Shown: positions 36,295-45,361, numbered from the stretch's first letter. The stretch: 64,000 nucleotides of DNA from Mesorhizobium australicum WSM2073 (GCF_000230995.2 NC_019973.1:3176001-3240000), one strand, 5' to 3'. Translations and numbers: made by a program. The notes: a model not told the origin generated them from the letters alone.

Positions 36295-37293
36295 ATGTAT
36301 GTAGGCCGTTCCTACAAGGTGATCGATTTCGCACTGTGGTCACGGCGCAGCGTCCTCTACATGGTGGTGGTGAGTGGGCTGGCCGTGGCTGCCTACCGCT
36401 TTCCGGGCATTGCCGGGTTCTCCGTGCCATGGTCGGTGGTGCTGGTGCTCGGCACCACGGTGTCGCTGGTCGCCGGCTTCAAGAACTCGCAGGTGTTCAC
36501 CCGCAGCAGTGAGGCGCTGCAGGCCTTCACGCAGATCACGGCCAGCAGCCGCGTATGGTCGAATTTCTGTCGGGATTTCCTCGATGCGCCGACGGCCAGG
36601 CAGCTCATCTACCGCCATATCGCCTGGATGACGGCGCTGCGATATGCGCTGCGGCGGCCGATGCCGTGGGAATCCATGGGGAAGGCCGCCAATATCGAAT
36701 ACCGACGGCGTTACCACATTCAGGAGGACAAGGGTTCGATCACCGACGAATTACGCCCGCTGCTGGGCGACCAGACCGCGGATGTCCTGAAATCGCCTCG
36801 TCCGGCGATAGCCCTGCTCGAATTGCAGTCCGTCCAGGTCAATGCACTGTTCAAGGACGCCAAGGTCCCGCCGCAGATCCATGGCGAACTGACGAAGCTG
36901 ATCCGCGACTTCCACGACCAGCAGGCGCGCTGCGACCGCATCAAGAACAATCCCTATCCCCGGCAATACGCCATCGTCAGTTCCATGTTCGTCATGATCT
37001 TCTGCACGCTGCTGCCGTTCGGCGTGGTTCCGGTGTTCGCGGACATGGGCAAGCTGGGGGGCATGCTCGGCTCGATCGGCATCTGGCTGACGATCCCGTT
37101 CAGCACGCTGCTGGGCTGGGCCTACATGTCCCTCGACCAGGTCGGCGAGAGCAGCGCCAACCCTTTCGAGGGCAACGCCAACGACGTGCCGATCTCGCAA
37201 ATCTGCCGCGACATCGAGATCGAGATGCGCGCCGGGCTCGGCGAGAGCGATCTTCCCAAGCCATTGCTGCCGGTCAATGACATCGCGACGTGA
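36295..37293 (+). CDS. Bestrophin-family anion channel-like protein (UPF0187)
   Basis: A 332-residue inner-membrane protein. Hydrophobic segments lie near residues 20-65 and 225-285. The signature DQVGESSANPFEGNANDVPI near residue 290 is diagnostic for bacterial bestrophins. Bacterial homologues form pentameric ion channels. The ATG at 36295 (MYVGRSYKVIDF) follows GAGGGG by about 10 nt. It stands alone, with no evident operon partner. Confidence 0.9.
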   Translation: MYVGRSYKVIDFALWSRRSVLYMVVVSGLAVAAYRFPGIAGFSVPWSVVLVLGTTVSLVAGFKNSQVFTRSSEALQAFTQITASSRVWSNFCRDFLDAPTARQLIYRHIAWMTALRYALRRPMPWESMGKAANIEYRRRYHIQEDKGSITDELRPLLGDQTADVLKSPRPAIALLELQSVQVNALFKDAKVPPQIHGELTKLIRDFHDQQARCDRIKNNPYPRQYAIVSSMFVMIFCTLLPFGVVPVFADMGKLGGMLGSIGIWLTIPFSTLLGWAYMSLDQVGESSANPFEGNANDVPISQICRDIEIEMRAGLGESDLPKPLLPVNDIAT

Positions 37294-37335
37294 GGTCGGG
37301 CGCCGGAGTCGGGCAGAGCCATGCCTTCTCAGCGC

Positions 37336-37599
37336 CTAGCGGCGGGACATCACCCTCAGCCACGGCGCCAGATGGAAAGCGCTCATCAGCAGATACATGG
37401 CCGGCATGCCGCTCAGGATCGAGCCGGCCAGCGGCGAGGCGCCCATGCACAGCATGGTCCCGTCGCCGCCGTGAAGACGGGAAAGCAGCGCCATCACCGC
37501 AAAGGTCGGCGCCGCGGCGAGGCATAGCCAGTCGGCTATGCCATGGGGGACGACATTTTCGGGGGGCACGCTGCCGATGCCGGAAGGGATATCGCTCAT
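37336..37599 (-). CDS. Small membrane protein, unknown function
   Basis: An 87-residue protein with hydrophobic stretches around residues 22-40 and 52-80 (WLCLAAAPTFAVMALLS, GSILSGMPAMYLLMSAF), so probably two to three helices. ATG 37599 has AAGGGA upstream. It lies 100 bp downstream of the DUF899 gene on the same strand and may be co-transcribed with it. I do not recognise the family. Confidence 0.65.
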   Translation of the reverse strand: MSDIPSGIGSVPPENVVPHGIADWLCLAAAPTFAVMALLSRLHGGDGTMLCMGASPLAGSILSGMPAMYLLMSAFHLAPWLRVMSRR

Positions 37600-37698
37600 G
37601 ATCTTATTCCCTTGATGGTTGCGGCCCGTCATGACCTGGGGTCCTCGGCCCTGCCGGAGGCGGGGAGAGGAACCCAGGCTGCACGGGCTTGCGCCAGC

Positions 37699-38445
37699 TT
37701 ACTGGTTGCCCTTGTCGCGGAACGCGGCCTCGCCGGCAGCTGACACTTCGGCCCATTTCTTGTCGGCCCCGGCATCGTAATTGTCGTGCCAGTTCCACCA
37801 GCTGTAGAGTGGCGTCTGCGGATAGCCTTCGGGCGAGTCTTCCCACACCTCCTGGCGGCCGAGCGGCGTGATGTCGAGATAGCTCCAGACGGTGCCCAAA
37901 GCCTCGTCGCCGCGGTTGTTGATGAAATAGGTGCGGAAGATGCGGTTCCCGTCATGGATGAACACGTTGTGGCCGTGCCATTCGTCGACGCCGAAGTCCT
38001 TGTCGAAGTTATCGGTGATCGTATACCAGGGCATCTCCCAACCCATCCGCTGCTTCAGCCGCGCAATGTCTTCCTGCGGGGCGCGAGAGGCGTAGGCGAG
38101 GGTGGTGTCGCGGGCGTTGAGATGGGCGAGGTGGCCGACCTGGTCGGCGCCGAGCGAGCAGCCGCGGCAGGCATGATCGGGCCAGCCATAGACGCCGGGC
38201 TCGAAGAAGGCGCGGTAGACGATGAGCTGGCGGCGGCCTTCGAACAGGTCGAGCAGGCTCACCTTGCCGTCAGGGCCCTCGAAGACATAGGCCTTGTCCA
38301 CTTCCGTCCATGGCATGCGCCGGCGTTCGGCCGACAGCGCGTCCCTGGCGCGCATCGTCGCCTTCTCCTTCACCAGCATCTTTTCGTGCGCGGCGTTCCA
38401 ATCCTGCTGTGAGACGATCGGTGGGGTGTTCATGGTCATGGTCAT
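37699..38445 (-). CDS. DUF899 family thioredoxin-like protein
   Basis: A 248-residue soluble protein of the DUF899 family, whose core is a thioredoxin-like fold. A CxxC-type pair appears in HACRGCSLGADQVG (~95). The aromatic-rich C-terminus (PLYSWWNWHDNYDAG) is typical. Its biochemical role is not established. The start overlaps the stop of a 59-residue upstream ORF by ATGA, and a winged-helix regulator is divergent. Confidence 0.85.
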   Translation of the reverse strand: MTMTMNTPPIVSQQDWNAAHEKMLVKEKATMRARDALSAERRRMPWTEVDKAYVFEGPDGKVSLLDLFEGRRQLIVYRAFFEPGVYGWPDHACRGCSLGADQVGHLAHLNARDTTLAYASRAPQEDIARLKQRMGWEMPWYTITDNFDKDFGVDEWHGHNVFIHDGNRIFRTYFINNRGDEALGTVWSYLDITPLGRQEVWEDSPEGYPQTPLYSWWNWHDNYDAGADKKWAEVSAAGEAAFRDKGNQ

Positions 38446-38621
38446 TGGTCTTCTCCTTTGCCAGTCGTGGCGTCGTTGCGATGTGGTGTTGCCTGGGCGT
38501 GTGGGGGAGCCGCAGGCGCGGCGAAATCCGAAAGATCCGGCCCGGCGCAGCAGGGGTGGCGTGCGGCGTGCTTGGCCGTATCATTGGCCGCGTCGAGGTC
38601 GAGGTCGGTGGAGGCAGGCAT
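38442..38621 (-). CDS. Small 59-residue ORF coupled to the DUF899 gene
   Basis: A short frame starting MPASTDLDLDAANDTAKH and containing HPCCAGPDLSDF. It has a good ribosome-binding site (GGGAGA, 8 nt spacing) and its TGA overlaps the DUF899 ATG. Spacing and coupling argue that it is translated. The Cys-Cys pair next to His could bind metal or take part in thiol chemistry with the DUF899 partner; that is inference. I do not recognise a family. Confidence 0.6.
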   Translation of the reverse strand: MPASTDLDLDAANDTAKHAARHPCCAGPDLSDFAAPAAPPHAQATPHRNDATTGKGEDQ

Positions 38622-38734
38622 TTCTGGTTCTCCCTTGCTGCCGTCATTGCCGGCACGTCTTGCTGGTTGACGGTACTGACGTAAGTTAGGCGGCGCTGCG
38701 CCGAGGTGGGAGTTACAAGTGTGACGGGATTTGA

Positions 38735-39955
38735 ATGGACTCGCTGATCACCGCGGCAGCGCTGGCGCTGGCGGCCGGCGATCCACTCGGCGCGCTCGAC
38801 CGCGTTGCCCTGCGCGAGGATGCGCCGGCGCTGGCGCTGCGCGGCATTGCCATGGCGCAGCTCGGCGACTTCGATCGCGCCAAGCTCTTGTTGCGACGGG
38901 CCGCGCGTGCCTTCAGCCCGAAAGAGGCGGTGGCGCGCGCCAGATGCGTCGTCGCCGAGGCCGAAATCGCGCTGGTTTCGCGTGATTTGGGCTGGCCGGC
39001 CAAGGCGCTCGACGCGGCCCGCACGGCGCTGGAAAAGCATGGCGACCGGTTGAACGCGGCCCATGCCGGCCACCTCAAGGTGCGGCGCCTGCTCTTGATC
39101 GGCCGCCTCGACGAGGCCGAGCACGTGCTGGCCGGGCTCGACCCGGCGCCACTGCCGCCGGCGGCAAGGGCCGCGCACGAACTCGCCGTCGCCGGTATCG
39201 CCATGCGGCGCCTGCGGACCAGGCCGGCGCGCGCGGCGCTGGAGTGGGCGCGCCATGCCGCTCGCAAGGCCGGCATTCCCGGCCTCATCGCGGAGGTCGA
39301 CAGCGCGTGGCTGGCACTGGAGACACCCGCGGCGCGGCTGATCGCGCAGGGCAGGGAGCAGCCGCTGCTGCTCGAAGAGGTCGAGGCATTGCAGGGAACG
39401 CCGGCGCTGGTCGTCGATGCTTTCCGCTACGCCGTGCGCATTGGGCGGACCACGGTTTCGCTGGCGAGCCGGCCTGTGCTGTTCGCCTTGGCGCGGACGC
39501 TCGCCGAAGCATGGCCCGGTGATGTTTCGCGGGGGGAACTCGTGGCGCGGGCCTTCGGCGGCAAGCATGCCGATGAATCGCATCGCGCGCGCCTGCGCGT
39601 CGAGATCGGGCGGCTGCGTGCCGAGCTTCGCGCATTGGCCGGCATCAGCGCCACCAGGCATGGCTTCACGCTGGTGCCGCGCCAGGCCCATGCAGTGGTG
39701 GTGCTGGCGCGGCCGATCGAGGAACGGCACGCGGCCGTGCTTGCCTTGCTGGCCGACGGCGAGGCCTGGTCGAGCTCGGCCCTGGCGCTGGCACTTGGAA
39801 CCGGCCAGCGCAGCGTGCAGCGGGCGCTTGAGCCGCTTGCCGAGGCCGGCAAGGTACAATCCTTCGGCCATGGCCGGGCGCGCCGCTGGATGACGCCGCC
39901 GGTGGCGGGTTTCACGACCACCTTGTTACTCCCCGCGCCGCTTCCCAATGGCTAG
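38735..39955 (+). CDS. Winged-helix regulator with TPR-like N-terminal domain
   Basis: A 406-residue protein. Residues ~1-190 are Ala/Leu-rich helical repeats resembling TPRs (ALRGIAMAQLGDFDRAKLLL). Residues ~240-320 look like an OmpR/PhoB-type winged helix without a receiver (DVSRGELVARAFGGKHADES, RLRVEIGRLRAELRAL). The last ~60 residues form a second DNA-binding-like unit (SSALALALGTGQRSVQRAL). Divergent from the DUF899/small-ORF operon, 113 bp away, so it is the natural candidate regulator. Confidence 0.7.
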   Translation: MDSLITAAALALAAGDPLGALDRVALREDAPALALRGIAMAQLGDFDRAKLLLRRAARAFSPKEAVARARCVVAEAEIALVSRDLGWPAKALDAARTALEKHGDRLNAAHAGHLKVRRLLLIGRLDEAEHVLAGLDPAPLPPAARAAHELAVAGIAMRRLRTRPARAALEWARHAARKAGIPGLIAEVDSAWLALETPAARLIAQGREQPLLLEEVEALQGTPALVVDAFRYAVRIGRTTVSLASRPVLFALARTLAEAWPGDVSRGELVARAFGGKHADESHRARLRVEIGRLRAELRALAGISATRHGFTLVPRQAHAVVVLARPIEERHAAVLALLADGEAWSSSALALALGTGQRSVQRALEPLAEAGKVQSFGHGRARRWMTPPVAGFTTTLLLPAPLPNG

Positions 39956-39989
39956 AAAGTGACGACGACCACCATCGAGGGACAAGGAC

Positions 39990-40622
39990 ATGAAACATTC
40001 GGCAGCCGAAATCTTGAGGGAATACGGGCCCTTTCCCGGTGCTAATACAGTGGCCGGGGTAAGCTTTGACGGCAAGAATGTCTGGTTCGCCTCGGGCGAC
40101 AGGCTGAACGCCTTCGATCCGGAGAGCGGGCAGGCCTTGCGCTCGATTGATGTCGCGGCACATGCCGGCACCGCCTATGACGGCCGGCATTTCTTCCAGC
40201 TTGCCAAGGACCGCATCCAGAAGATCGATCCCGACACGGGCGAGGTGCTTTCCACCATTCCAGCCCCCGGCAATGGCGGCGATTCCGGGCTGACCTGGGC
40301 CGAAGGCACGCTGTGGGTCGGCCAGCACCGGGAGCGCAAGATCCACCAGATCGACCCCGAGACCGGCGCGATCCTGCGCACCATCGAATCCAACCGGTTC
40401 GTCACCGGGGTGACCTGGGTCGACGGCGAATTGTGGCACGCCACCTGGGAGGGCGACGAAAGCGATCTGCGCCGCGTCGACCCGCGGACGGGCAAGGTTC
40501 TGGAGAAGCTCGACATGCCTGCCGACATGGGCATCTCGGGGCTGGAATCCGATGGCGCCGACCGACTGTTCTGCGGCAGCGGAAACGCCGGCGTGGTGAG
40601 GGCGGTGCGCCGGCCGAAATAA
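39990..40622 (+). CDS. Beta-propeller protein, glutamine-cyclotransferase/YncE-like
   Basis: A 210-residue protein built of repeated ~45-residue blades (FDPESGQALRSIDV, IDPDTGEVLSTIPA, IDPETGAILRTIES, VDPRTGKVLEKLDM). The blades resemble those of glutaminyl-peptide cyclotransferase-like and quinoprotein-like propellers. No signal peptide is seen, so it is probably cytoplasmic. No catalytic set is evident. It lies 88 bp ahead of the aldo/keto reductase on the same strand. Confidence 0.65.
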   Translation: MKHSAAEILREYGPFPGANTVAGVSFDGKNVWFASGDRLNAFDPESGQALRSIDVAAHAGTAYDGRHFFQLAKDRIQKIDPDTGEVLSTIPAPGNGGDSGLTWAEGTLWVGQHRERKIHQIDPETGAILRTIESNRFVTGVTWVDGELWHATWEGDESDLRRVDPRTGKVLEKLDMPADMGISGLESDGADRLFCGSGNAGVVRAVRRPK

Positions 40623-40709
40623 GGGTCCGCGAATTTTCCCCAATCGACTGGCCGTTGTGCGATGCCAAACCTAGATAGGCTGGACCATCCCCCACAAAAG
40701 GATTCTCCC

Positions 40710-41540
40710 ATGCCCGAACAGATCACGTTGAACGACGGCACCGCCATTCCCCAGCTTGGCCTTGGCGTCTGGCAGGTCGATCACGACATCACGGCGCAGG
40801 TGGTGGGCTGGGCGATCCAGGCCGGTTACCGGCTGATCGACACCGCCGAGGGCTACCGGAACGAGGAAGGGGTCGGCGAGGCGATCCGCGCCGCCGGCGT
40901 GCCGGCGGCAGAGCTGTTCATCACCTCGAAGCTGCGCAACGGCGCGCACCAGCGCGATGCGGCGCTTCGGGCCTTCGACGACACGATGAAGAAGCTCGGC
41001 GTCGAGCAGCTCGACCTGTTCCTGATCCATTGGCCGGTGCCCAGCCAGGACAAATATGTCGAGGCGTGGAAGACGCTCGTCGAGCTGCAGCAGGCCGGCC
41101 GCATCAAGTCGATCGGCGTTTCGAATTTCAACAGGGATCATCTGGAGCGCATCATCGGCGAGACGGGCGTGACGCCCGTCGTCAACCAGATCGAGCTGCA
41201 CCCGCGCTTCCAGCAGCGCGATCTGAGGGAATTTCACGCCCGGCACGACATCCATACGGAAAGCTGGAGTCCGCTGGGCAGCGGCCGGTTGCTGAGCGAC
41301 CCGACCATATCAGGCATTGCCCGCAAACACGGCAAGTCCACCGCGCAGACAATGATCCGCTGGCATCTCCAGCAAGGGCTGATCGTCATCCCGAAGTCGG
41401 TGCGCCAGGACCGCATCGCGGCCAATTTCGATGTCTTCGATTTCGAACTGGACGCACAGGACCTGGAGACGATCGCCGGTATGGATTCGGCTGACGGCCG
41501 TAACGGTCCGAATCCGGTGACGGCGGCGTTTCTGTTCTGA
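40710..41540 (+). CDS. Aldo/keto reductase
   Basis: A 276-residue NADPH-dependent (alpha/beta)8-barrel reductase. Catalytic residues are visible: Asp/Tyr in LIDTAEGYRNEEGVG, Lys in FITSKLRN and His in LFLIHWPVPS. Phosphate-binding segments GVSNFN and IPKSVRQDRI follow. Similar to 2,5-diketo-gluconate reductase/YvgN-type enzymes; probably reduces reactive aldehydes or ketones. ATG 40710 (MPEQITLNDG) is favoured over an upstream ATG at 40662. It converges on the next small gene. Confidence 0.93.
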   Translation: MPEQITLNDGTAIPQLGLGVWQVDHDITAQVVGWAIQAGYRLIDTAEGYRNEEGVGEAIRAAGVPAAELFITSKLRNGAHQRDAALRAFDDTMKKLGVEQLDLFLIHWPVPSQDKYVEAWKTLVELQQAGRIKSIGVSNFNRDHLERIIGETGVTPVVNQIELHPRFQQRDLREFHARHDIHTESWSPLGSGRLLSDPTISGIARKHGKSTAQTMIRWHLQQGLIVIPKSVRQDRIAANFDVFDFELDAQDLETIAGMDSADGRNGPNPVTAAFLF

Positions 41541-41561
41541 CAGGACGAAGCGGTCGGCGCG

Positions 41562-41870
41562 CTAAATCCCCGAGCCGTCCAGCTGTTGCGCGTCGTCGCC
41601 TTCCCACGGCGCCGGCATCGAGGCGCCCCGGCTGAGATTGGCCGAGGGCATCGGCATCCAGCACTTCAGCTCCGGTTCGGCATATTCGACGACGCGGCCG
41701 GGCGAGGAATCGGAGGCGCGCCAGCCCTCGTCACCGAACTGATCGGCGCGTGACCAGTAGGCGAGGTCGACTTCCGCCGGCCCCTGCTCGGATGGGCGGA
41801 CCGTCACGAGGATCCGGCTGCCGTCTTTTGGCGCGCTCGACATGTGGCGCCAGCGGTCGGGCTCGTCCAT
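41562..41870 (-). CDS. Small hypothetical protein
   Basis: A 102-residue protein with a strong AGGAGG ribosome-binding site 7-8 nt before ATG 41870. The centre (WRHMSSAPKDGSRILVTVRP) resembles short proteins of unknown function common in rhizobia and their phages. It is rich in Trp, Asp and Pro, with no membrane segment. It is divergent from the GST gene. No function is proposed. Confidence 0.6.
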   Translation of the reverse strand: MDEPDRWRHMSSAPKDGSRILVTVRPSEQGPAEVDLAYWSRADQFGDEGWRASDSSPGRVVEYAEPELKCWMPMPSANLSRGASMPAPWEGDDAQQLDGSGI

Positions 41871-42068
41871 CGTATTTCCTCCTGCCTTGCTGTGGGATGA
41901 AGTGTCGCCTCGTCGTCGGAGACCGTCAACCCAAACTTTGCGCAACCCATCCTGTTTCGATAGGCTGCTCGTTCCGCCCGGCGCACGGGGAGTGGATGAT
42001 TTGTCGGATTGCACCAGCCGCATCCGTCCTTGATCTGGCGACGGTCGCCGAGACAAGGAGAGGCATTC

Positions 42069-42776
42069 ATGAGTGACGAAGTCGAGCCGATGCCGGCTGG
42101 GGTGGAAACAAAACTGTACTTCAGCCGCAACCCCAATCCGCGCCTGGGGGTCGCGGTGGCGCGTCATCTCGGGGCGAGGGTGACCTTCGAATTCGCGTCG
42201 CCGTTCGCGCCGGGGCAAGCGGAGCGATTCCGGCCCCTCAACCCCAACCTTTCCCTGCCCATACTGGTCTGGCTCGGCGGAAGCTTGTGGGAGGCCGACG
42301 CCATAGCCTGCCGGTTGTCGCGCGACATGGGGTCCGATTTCTGGCGCAGCGGCGACGATGAGCCCGAGATGATCCGCTGGCTGAGTTGGGGCAAGGAGAA
42401 TTTCATGCGGGCCTGCGACATGGTGCATTTCGAGCGCGGCACCAAGCAGCGTTATCACATCGGGCCGATCGATCACCAACTGGTCGAGGATGGGCTGAAA
42501 CTGTTTCACACGACGGCGGCGATCCTGGAGACCGCGCTTGCGGGCCGGCAATGGCTGGTCGGAGACGAAGTTTCTTATGCCGACTTCCGCATGGCGACCT
42601 TCCTGCCTTTCAACGATGTCGCGGGCCTGCCGCTCGGCGACTATCGACTGGTCGATCGCTGGTATCGGCGGCTTGAAGCGATCAACGCCTGGCGTGATCC
42701 CTTCGAGGGTCTGGACGCGCCGCGATTGCCGCCAGTCCCAGGACAGGTCGAGCCGCATGAGGCGCCGAGGCTGTAG
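42069..42776 (+). CDS. Glutathione S-transferase family protein
   Basis: A 235-residue GST-like protein. The thioredoxin-like N-terminal domain ends with LNPNLSLPILVW and the glutathione-contact segment WEADAIACRL. A helical C-terminal domain (~100-215) contains the fold-stabilising VSYADFRMATFLPF region. Start ATG follows AAGGAG. The substrate is unknown, and the usual cis-Pro context is slightly altered (SLPIL). Confidence 0.8.
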   Translation: MSDEVEPMPAGVETKLYFSRNPNPRLGVAVARHLGARVTFEFASPFAPGQAERFRPLNPNLSLPILVWLGGSLWEADAIACRLSRDMGSDFWRSGDDEPEMIRWLSWGKENFMRACDMVHFERGTKQRYHIGPIDHQLVEDGLKLFHTTAAILETALAGRQWLVGDEVSYADFRMATFLPFNDVAGLPLGDYRLVDRWYRRLEAINAWRDPFEGLDAPRLPPVPGQVEPHEAPRL

Positions 42777-43114
42777 TCGAAAGGGGTGGCGACCGGCGTA
42801 TACGTTTGGAGAGAAACTTGAAAACGCCGGCCGCCATTTGGGGGCGTTGGGGTGCATCGCTTTGGGGGGCGATGCAGAGGCCAGGCTAAGCGGCTGGCCG
42901 GCCGCCGCAATCGAAACGCCGGCCCATGGTGAACAGGTGGTTACTATCCACAGGTCAGGGCCGCAATCCGGCAGGCCCGCCGGATTGCGGCCGTCCATCG
43001 CGGCCAGATCTTCATTGTCTCGGCTGTGCGCAACGCGAATCGCCGGCCATGCCACGCTCGACGGGCCGCGATCGGATTGCTAAGCCCGTCCGCGAAGGAG
43101 CTGATGAGTCTGGC
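42777..43114. other. 338-bp intergenic region with two strong hairpins
   Basis: It contains GCATCGC / GCGATGC (42854-42875) and a perfect 14-bp stem GGCCGCAATCCGGC / GCCGGATTGCGGCC with a 6-nt loop (42959-42992). The hairpins may terminate the GST transcript or be palindromic intergenic repeats. No gene is seen. Confidence 0.6.
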
Positions 43115-44617
43115 ATGACCGTTGCGATCGAGATGGGACACACGACAGCGGGCGCGCCGGCGAAACTCGATCTCGAGGAGTTGCTGGCGACCCGCCTTCT
43201 GGTGCAGGGCAATTCGGGGTCCGGCAAGTCGCACCTCTTGCGGCGCCTCTTGGAACAGAGCGCGCCTTGGGTGCAGCAGACCATCATTGATCCGGAAGGC
43301 GACTTCGTATCTCTGGGCGAACGCTACGGCCATCTGGTGATCGATGCCGAGGAGCATACCGAGCGCGGCCTGCAGGCGGCCGGCGAGCGGGCGCGCATCC
43401 ACCGCGTCTCGACCGTGCTCAACCTCGAAGGCCTCGATGCCGAGAACCAGATGCGGCGCGCCGCCGCTTTCCTCGGCGGGCTGTTCGAGGTCGCGCGCGA
43501 CCACTGGTACCCGATGCTGGTGGTGGTCGACGAAGCTCAGCTTTTCGCGCCGGCGGTGGCCGGCGAGGTGTCGGACGAGGCGCGCAAGCTTTCGCTCGGC
43601 GCCATGACCAACCTGATGTGCCGGGGCCGCAAGCGCGGGCTTGCCGGCATCATCGCCACGCAGCGGCTGGCCAAGCTCGCCAAGAACGTCGCGGCGGAAG
43701 CCTCCAATTTCCTGATGGGCCGCACCTTCCTCGATATCGATATGGCGCGCGCGGCCGATCTCCTGGGCATGGAGCGGCGGCAGGCGGAGGCCTTCCGCGA
43801 TCTGGAGCGCGGCCAGTTCATGGCGCTGGGGCCGGCACTGTCGCGCCGGCCGCTCGGCCTGCGCATCGGCCCGACCGACACCAGCCCGCGCAACGGCACG
43901 CCCAAGCTGATGCCGCTGCCGGAGGCGGCGCTCGAGGATGCCCGCGCCATCATCCTGGCCGCCCCGCCGCCCGAGACGATGCGCGCGCCGCGCCGGGTGG
44001 CGTCGCCGGACCTGCTCGACCAGTTGATGGCAGCGAAGTCGGCTGCGCTGGAAATCCGCCCCGAACCGGCGGAGCCGCAAGTCAGCGCCGAGGATCTGGC
44101 GGAGCGGCGCGAGCGGGTGGACCGCGTGCTGCGCGCCATTCTTGCACAACCCGACGCGGGCTTCCGCGTGATCGGGGTGCTCTACCAGGAGTTTGTCGTG
44201 CGCTGCCGCATCGAGGGGCTCGCCTCGGTCGTGCCTGATCTGCCCGCCTTCCGCCGCATGTTGACGCGCGCCCGTGCCGGGCTGGGGGCCGAAGCCAGCG
44301 AGGACGATGTGTGGCGTGACGTCTCGGTGCGCGCTTCGCTGCTGCCCGAGGACATGCAAGGCGTGTTCATGATGATCGCGCGCGCGGCGAAGGAGGGCTG
44401 GCCGTGCCCGAGCGATGGCGCGATCGCCCGCGCCTACGGCTCGCATTCCATGCGCCGCGCCCGGCGGCTGCTCACCTATATCGAGGAGCAGGGCCTCATC
44501 GTCTGCCAGGTCGACGGCACGGGGAAGCGCACCGTGACGCTGGTCGAACTCGCCTGGGCAACGGCGCCCGGCGATCCCAATGCCGAGGGGGCGGAGCAGG
44601 GAAGCCTGGCTTTGTGA
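43115..44617 (+). CDS. HerA-like ATPase with probable C-terminal winged helix
   Basis: A 500-residue FtsK/HerA-type P-loop ATPase. Walker A is VQGNSGSGKSHLLRRLL (~30-45) and Walker B MLVVVDEAQLFAP (~135). A further motif, LMCRGRKRGLAGIIATQRLA, supplies sensor or arginine-finger candidates. The C-terminal ~150 residues carry a winged-helix-like pattern (SDGAIARAYGSHSMRRARRL, LTYIEEQGLIV). HerA proteins translocate DNA, usually with the nuclease NurA, which is not nearby. ATG 43115 has AAGGAG 14 nt upstream, rather far. The role is unknown; DNA handling is the most likely. Confidence 0.82.
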   Translation: MTVAIEMGHTTAGAPAKLDLEELLATRLLVQGNSGSGKSHLLRRLLEQSAPWVQQTIIDPEGDFVSLGERYGHLVIDAEEHTERGLQAAGERARIHRVSTVLNLEGLDAENQMRRAAAFLGGLFEVARDHWYPMLVVVDEAQLFAPAVAGEVSDEARKLSLGAMTNLMCRGRKRGLAGIIATQRLAKLAKNVAAEASNFLMGRTFLDIDMARAADLLGMERRQAEAFRDLERGQFMALGPALSRRPLGLRIGPTDTSPRNGTPKLMPLPEAALEDARAIILAAPPPETMRAPRRVASPDLLDQLMAAKSAALEIRPEPAEPQVSAEDLAERRERVDRVLRAILAQPDAGFRVIGVLYQEFVVRCRIEGLASVVPDLPAFRRMLTRARAGLGAEASEDDVWRDVSVRASLLPEDMQGVFMMIARAAKEGWPCPSDGAIARAYGSHSMRRARRLLTYIEEQGLIVCQVDGTGKRTVTLVELAWATAPGDPNAEGAEQGSLAL

Positions 44618-44911
44618 GGGCATCCAACGTGGCCGTGGCGGCACTGCGATCTCATCGACGAACGCTGATCCGCTGGTTCTCGATGGCGGACCTGGCGGCG
44701 GCCGGCATCGCCTCACTGGCCCTTGCGCGGTCCCCGGCAAGCGGCGCAAGGTAGCTGGTGCCGGGAACCCGCGGCTCGATCCTTGCCGGGCTCGGCGTGG
44801 CGCTGGTCAATCATCGTATCTGAAGCTTGCTCGCAGACGGCGGGTGCGAAGGCGATGGTGAGGTCGCTGGTCGGCTTCTGGTAAGGTCAGCACCGCGCGA
44901 TGACGCCGCCC
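44618..44911. other. 294-bp intergenic region, nothing recognised
   Basis: It lies between the HerA-like gene and the convergent usg gene. Short Ala/Ser-rich frames are present but none has a convincing start or family. Confidence 0.5.
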
Positions 44912-45190
44912 TTACTGGACCGTGATGACACCGTCGACCGCCCGCCATTCCGATGGGGTGATGAGCCGGTGGTGGGCGATGTGGACGGAGTGAAGCGGCC
45001 CGTCCAATTCGCGCTCCCAATAGGAGAGAAAGCCCTTGAGTTCGGGGAACTCCGGCGCCAGGTCGTAGTCCTGCCAGACATAAAGCTGCAGCAGGCTCCG
45101 ATGGTCAGGCAGACGGTAATGGATTTGTGCGGTGGTCAGGCCATAGCCTTCCATCTGGAGGCGGAACTCCTTGCTGACGCTTGCGATCAT
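44912..45190 (-). CDS. usg: Usg protein
   Basis: A 92-residue small protein of the alphaproteobacterial Usg family, named from its position upstream of trp genes in Caulobacter. Characteristic stretches are GYGLTTAQIHYRLPDHRSLL, LQLYVWQDYDLAP and FPELKGFLSYWERELDG. Function unknown. Here it is not beside trp genes but divergent from groESL. Start ATG 45190 is preceded by AAAGGAG. Confidence 0.85.
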   Translation of the reverse strand: MIASVSKEFRLQMEGYGLTTAQIHYRLPDHRSLLQLYVWQDYDLAPEFPELKGFLSYWERELDGPLHSVHIAHHRLITPSEWRAVDGVITVQ

Positions 45191-45361
45191 TCGTGTCTCC
45201 TTTCGGCGGCAGCGGTGGCCGCAACGGCGAAAAAGTCTCTCGGCCCATCAATGTGCGCCGTCGGTAAACAACTCCTTCAGAGGGTGAGCGGTTCCGGCGC
45301 CGGCGATGGTACCGGCTCGGATAATTTTGCCGGATCTAGGCGTAAATTCAAGGGGCGGCTC

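Noticed and set aside
41562..43055. 497-codon minus-strand frame covering the GST gene
   Set aside because: Only its last 102 codons, after a strong ribosome-binding site at ~41876, look like a gene; the rest is antisense to a GST with recognisable domains.
43115..44617. HerA-like ATPase as part of a phage-defence island
   Set aside because: No nuclease, Sir2, DUF4297 or other defence-type partner flanks it, so a defence role is unsupported.
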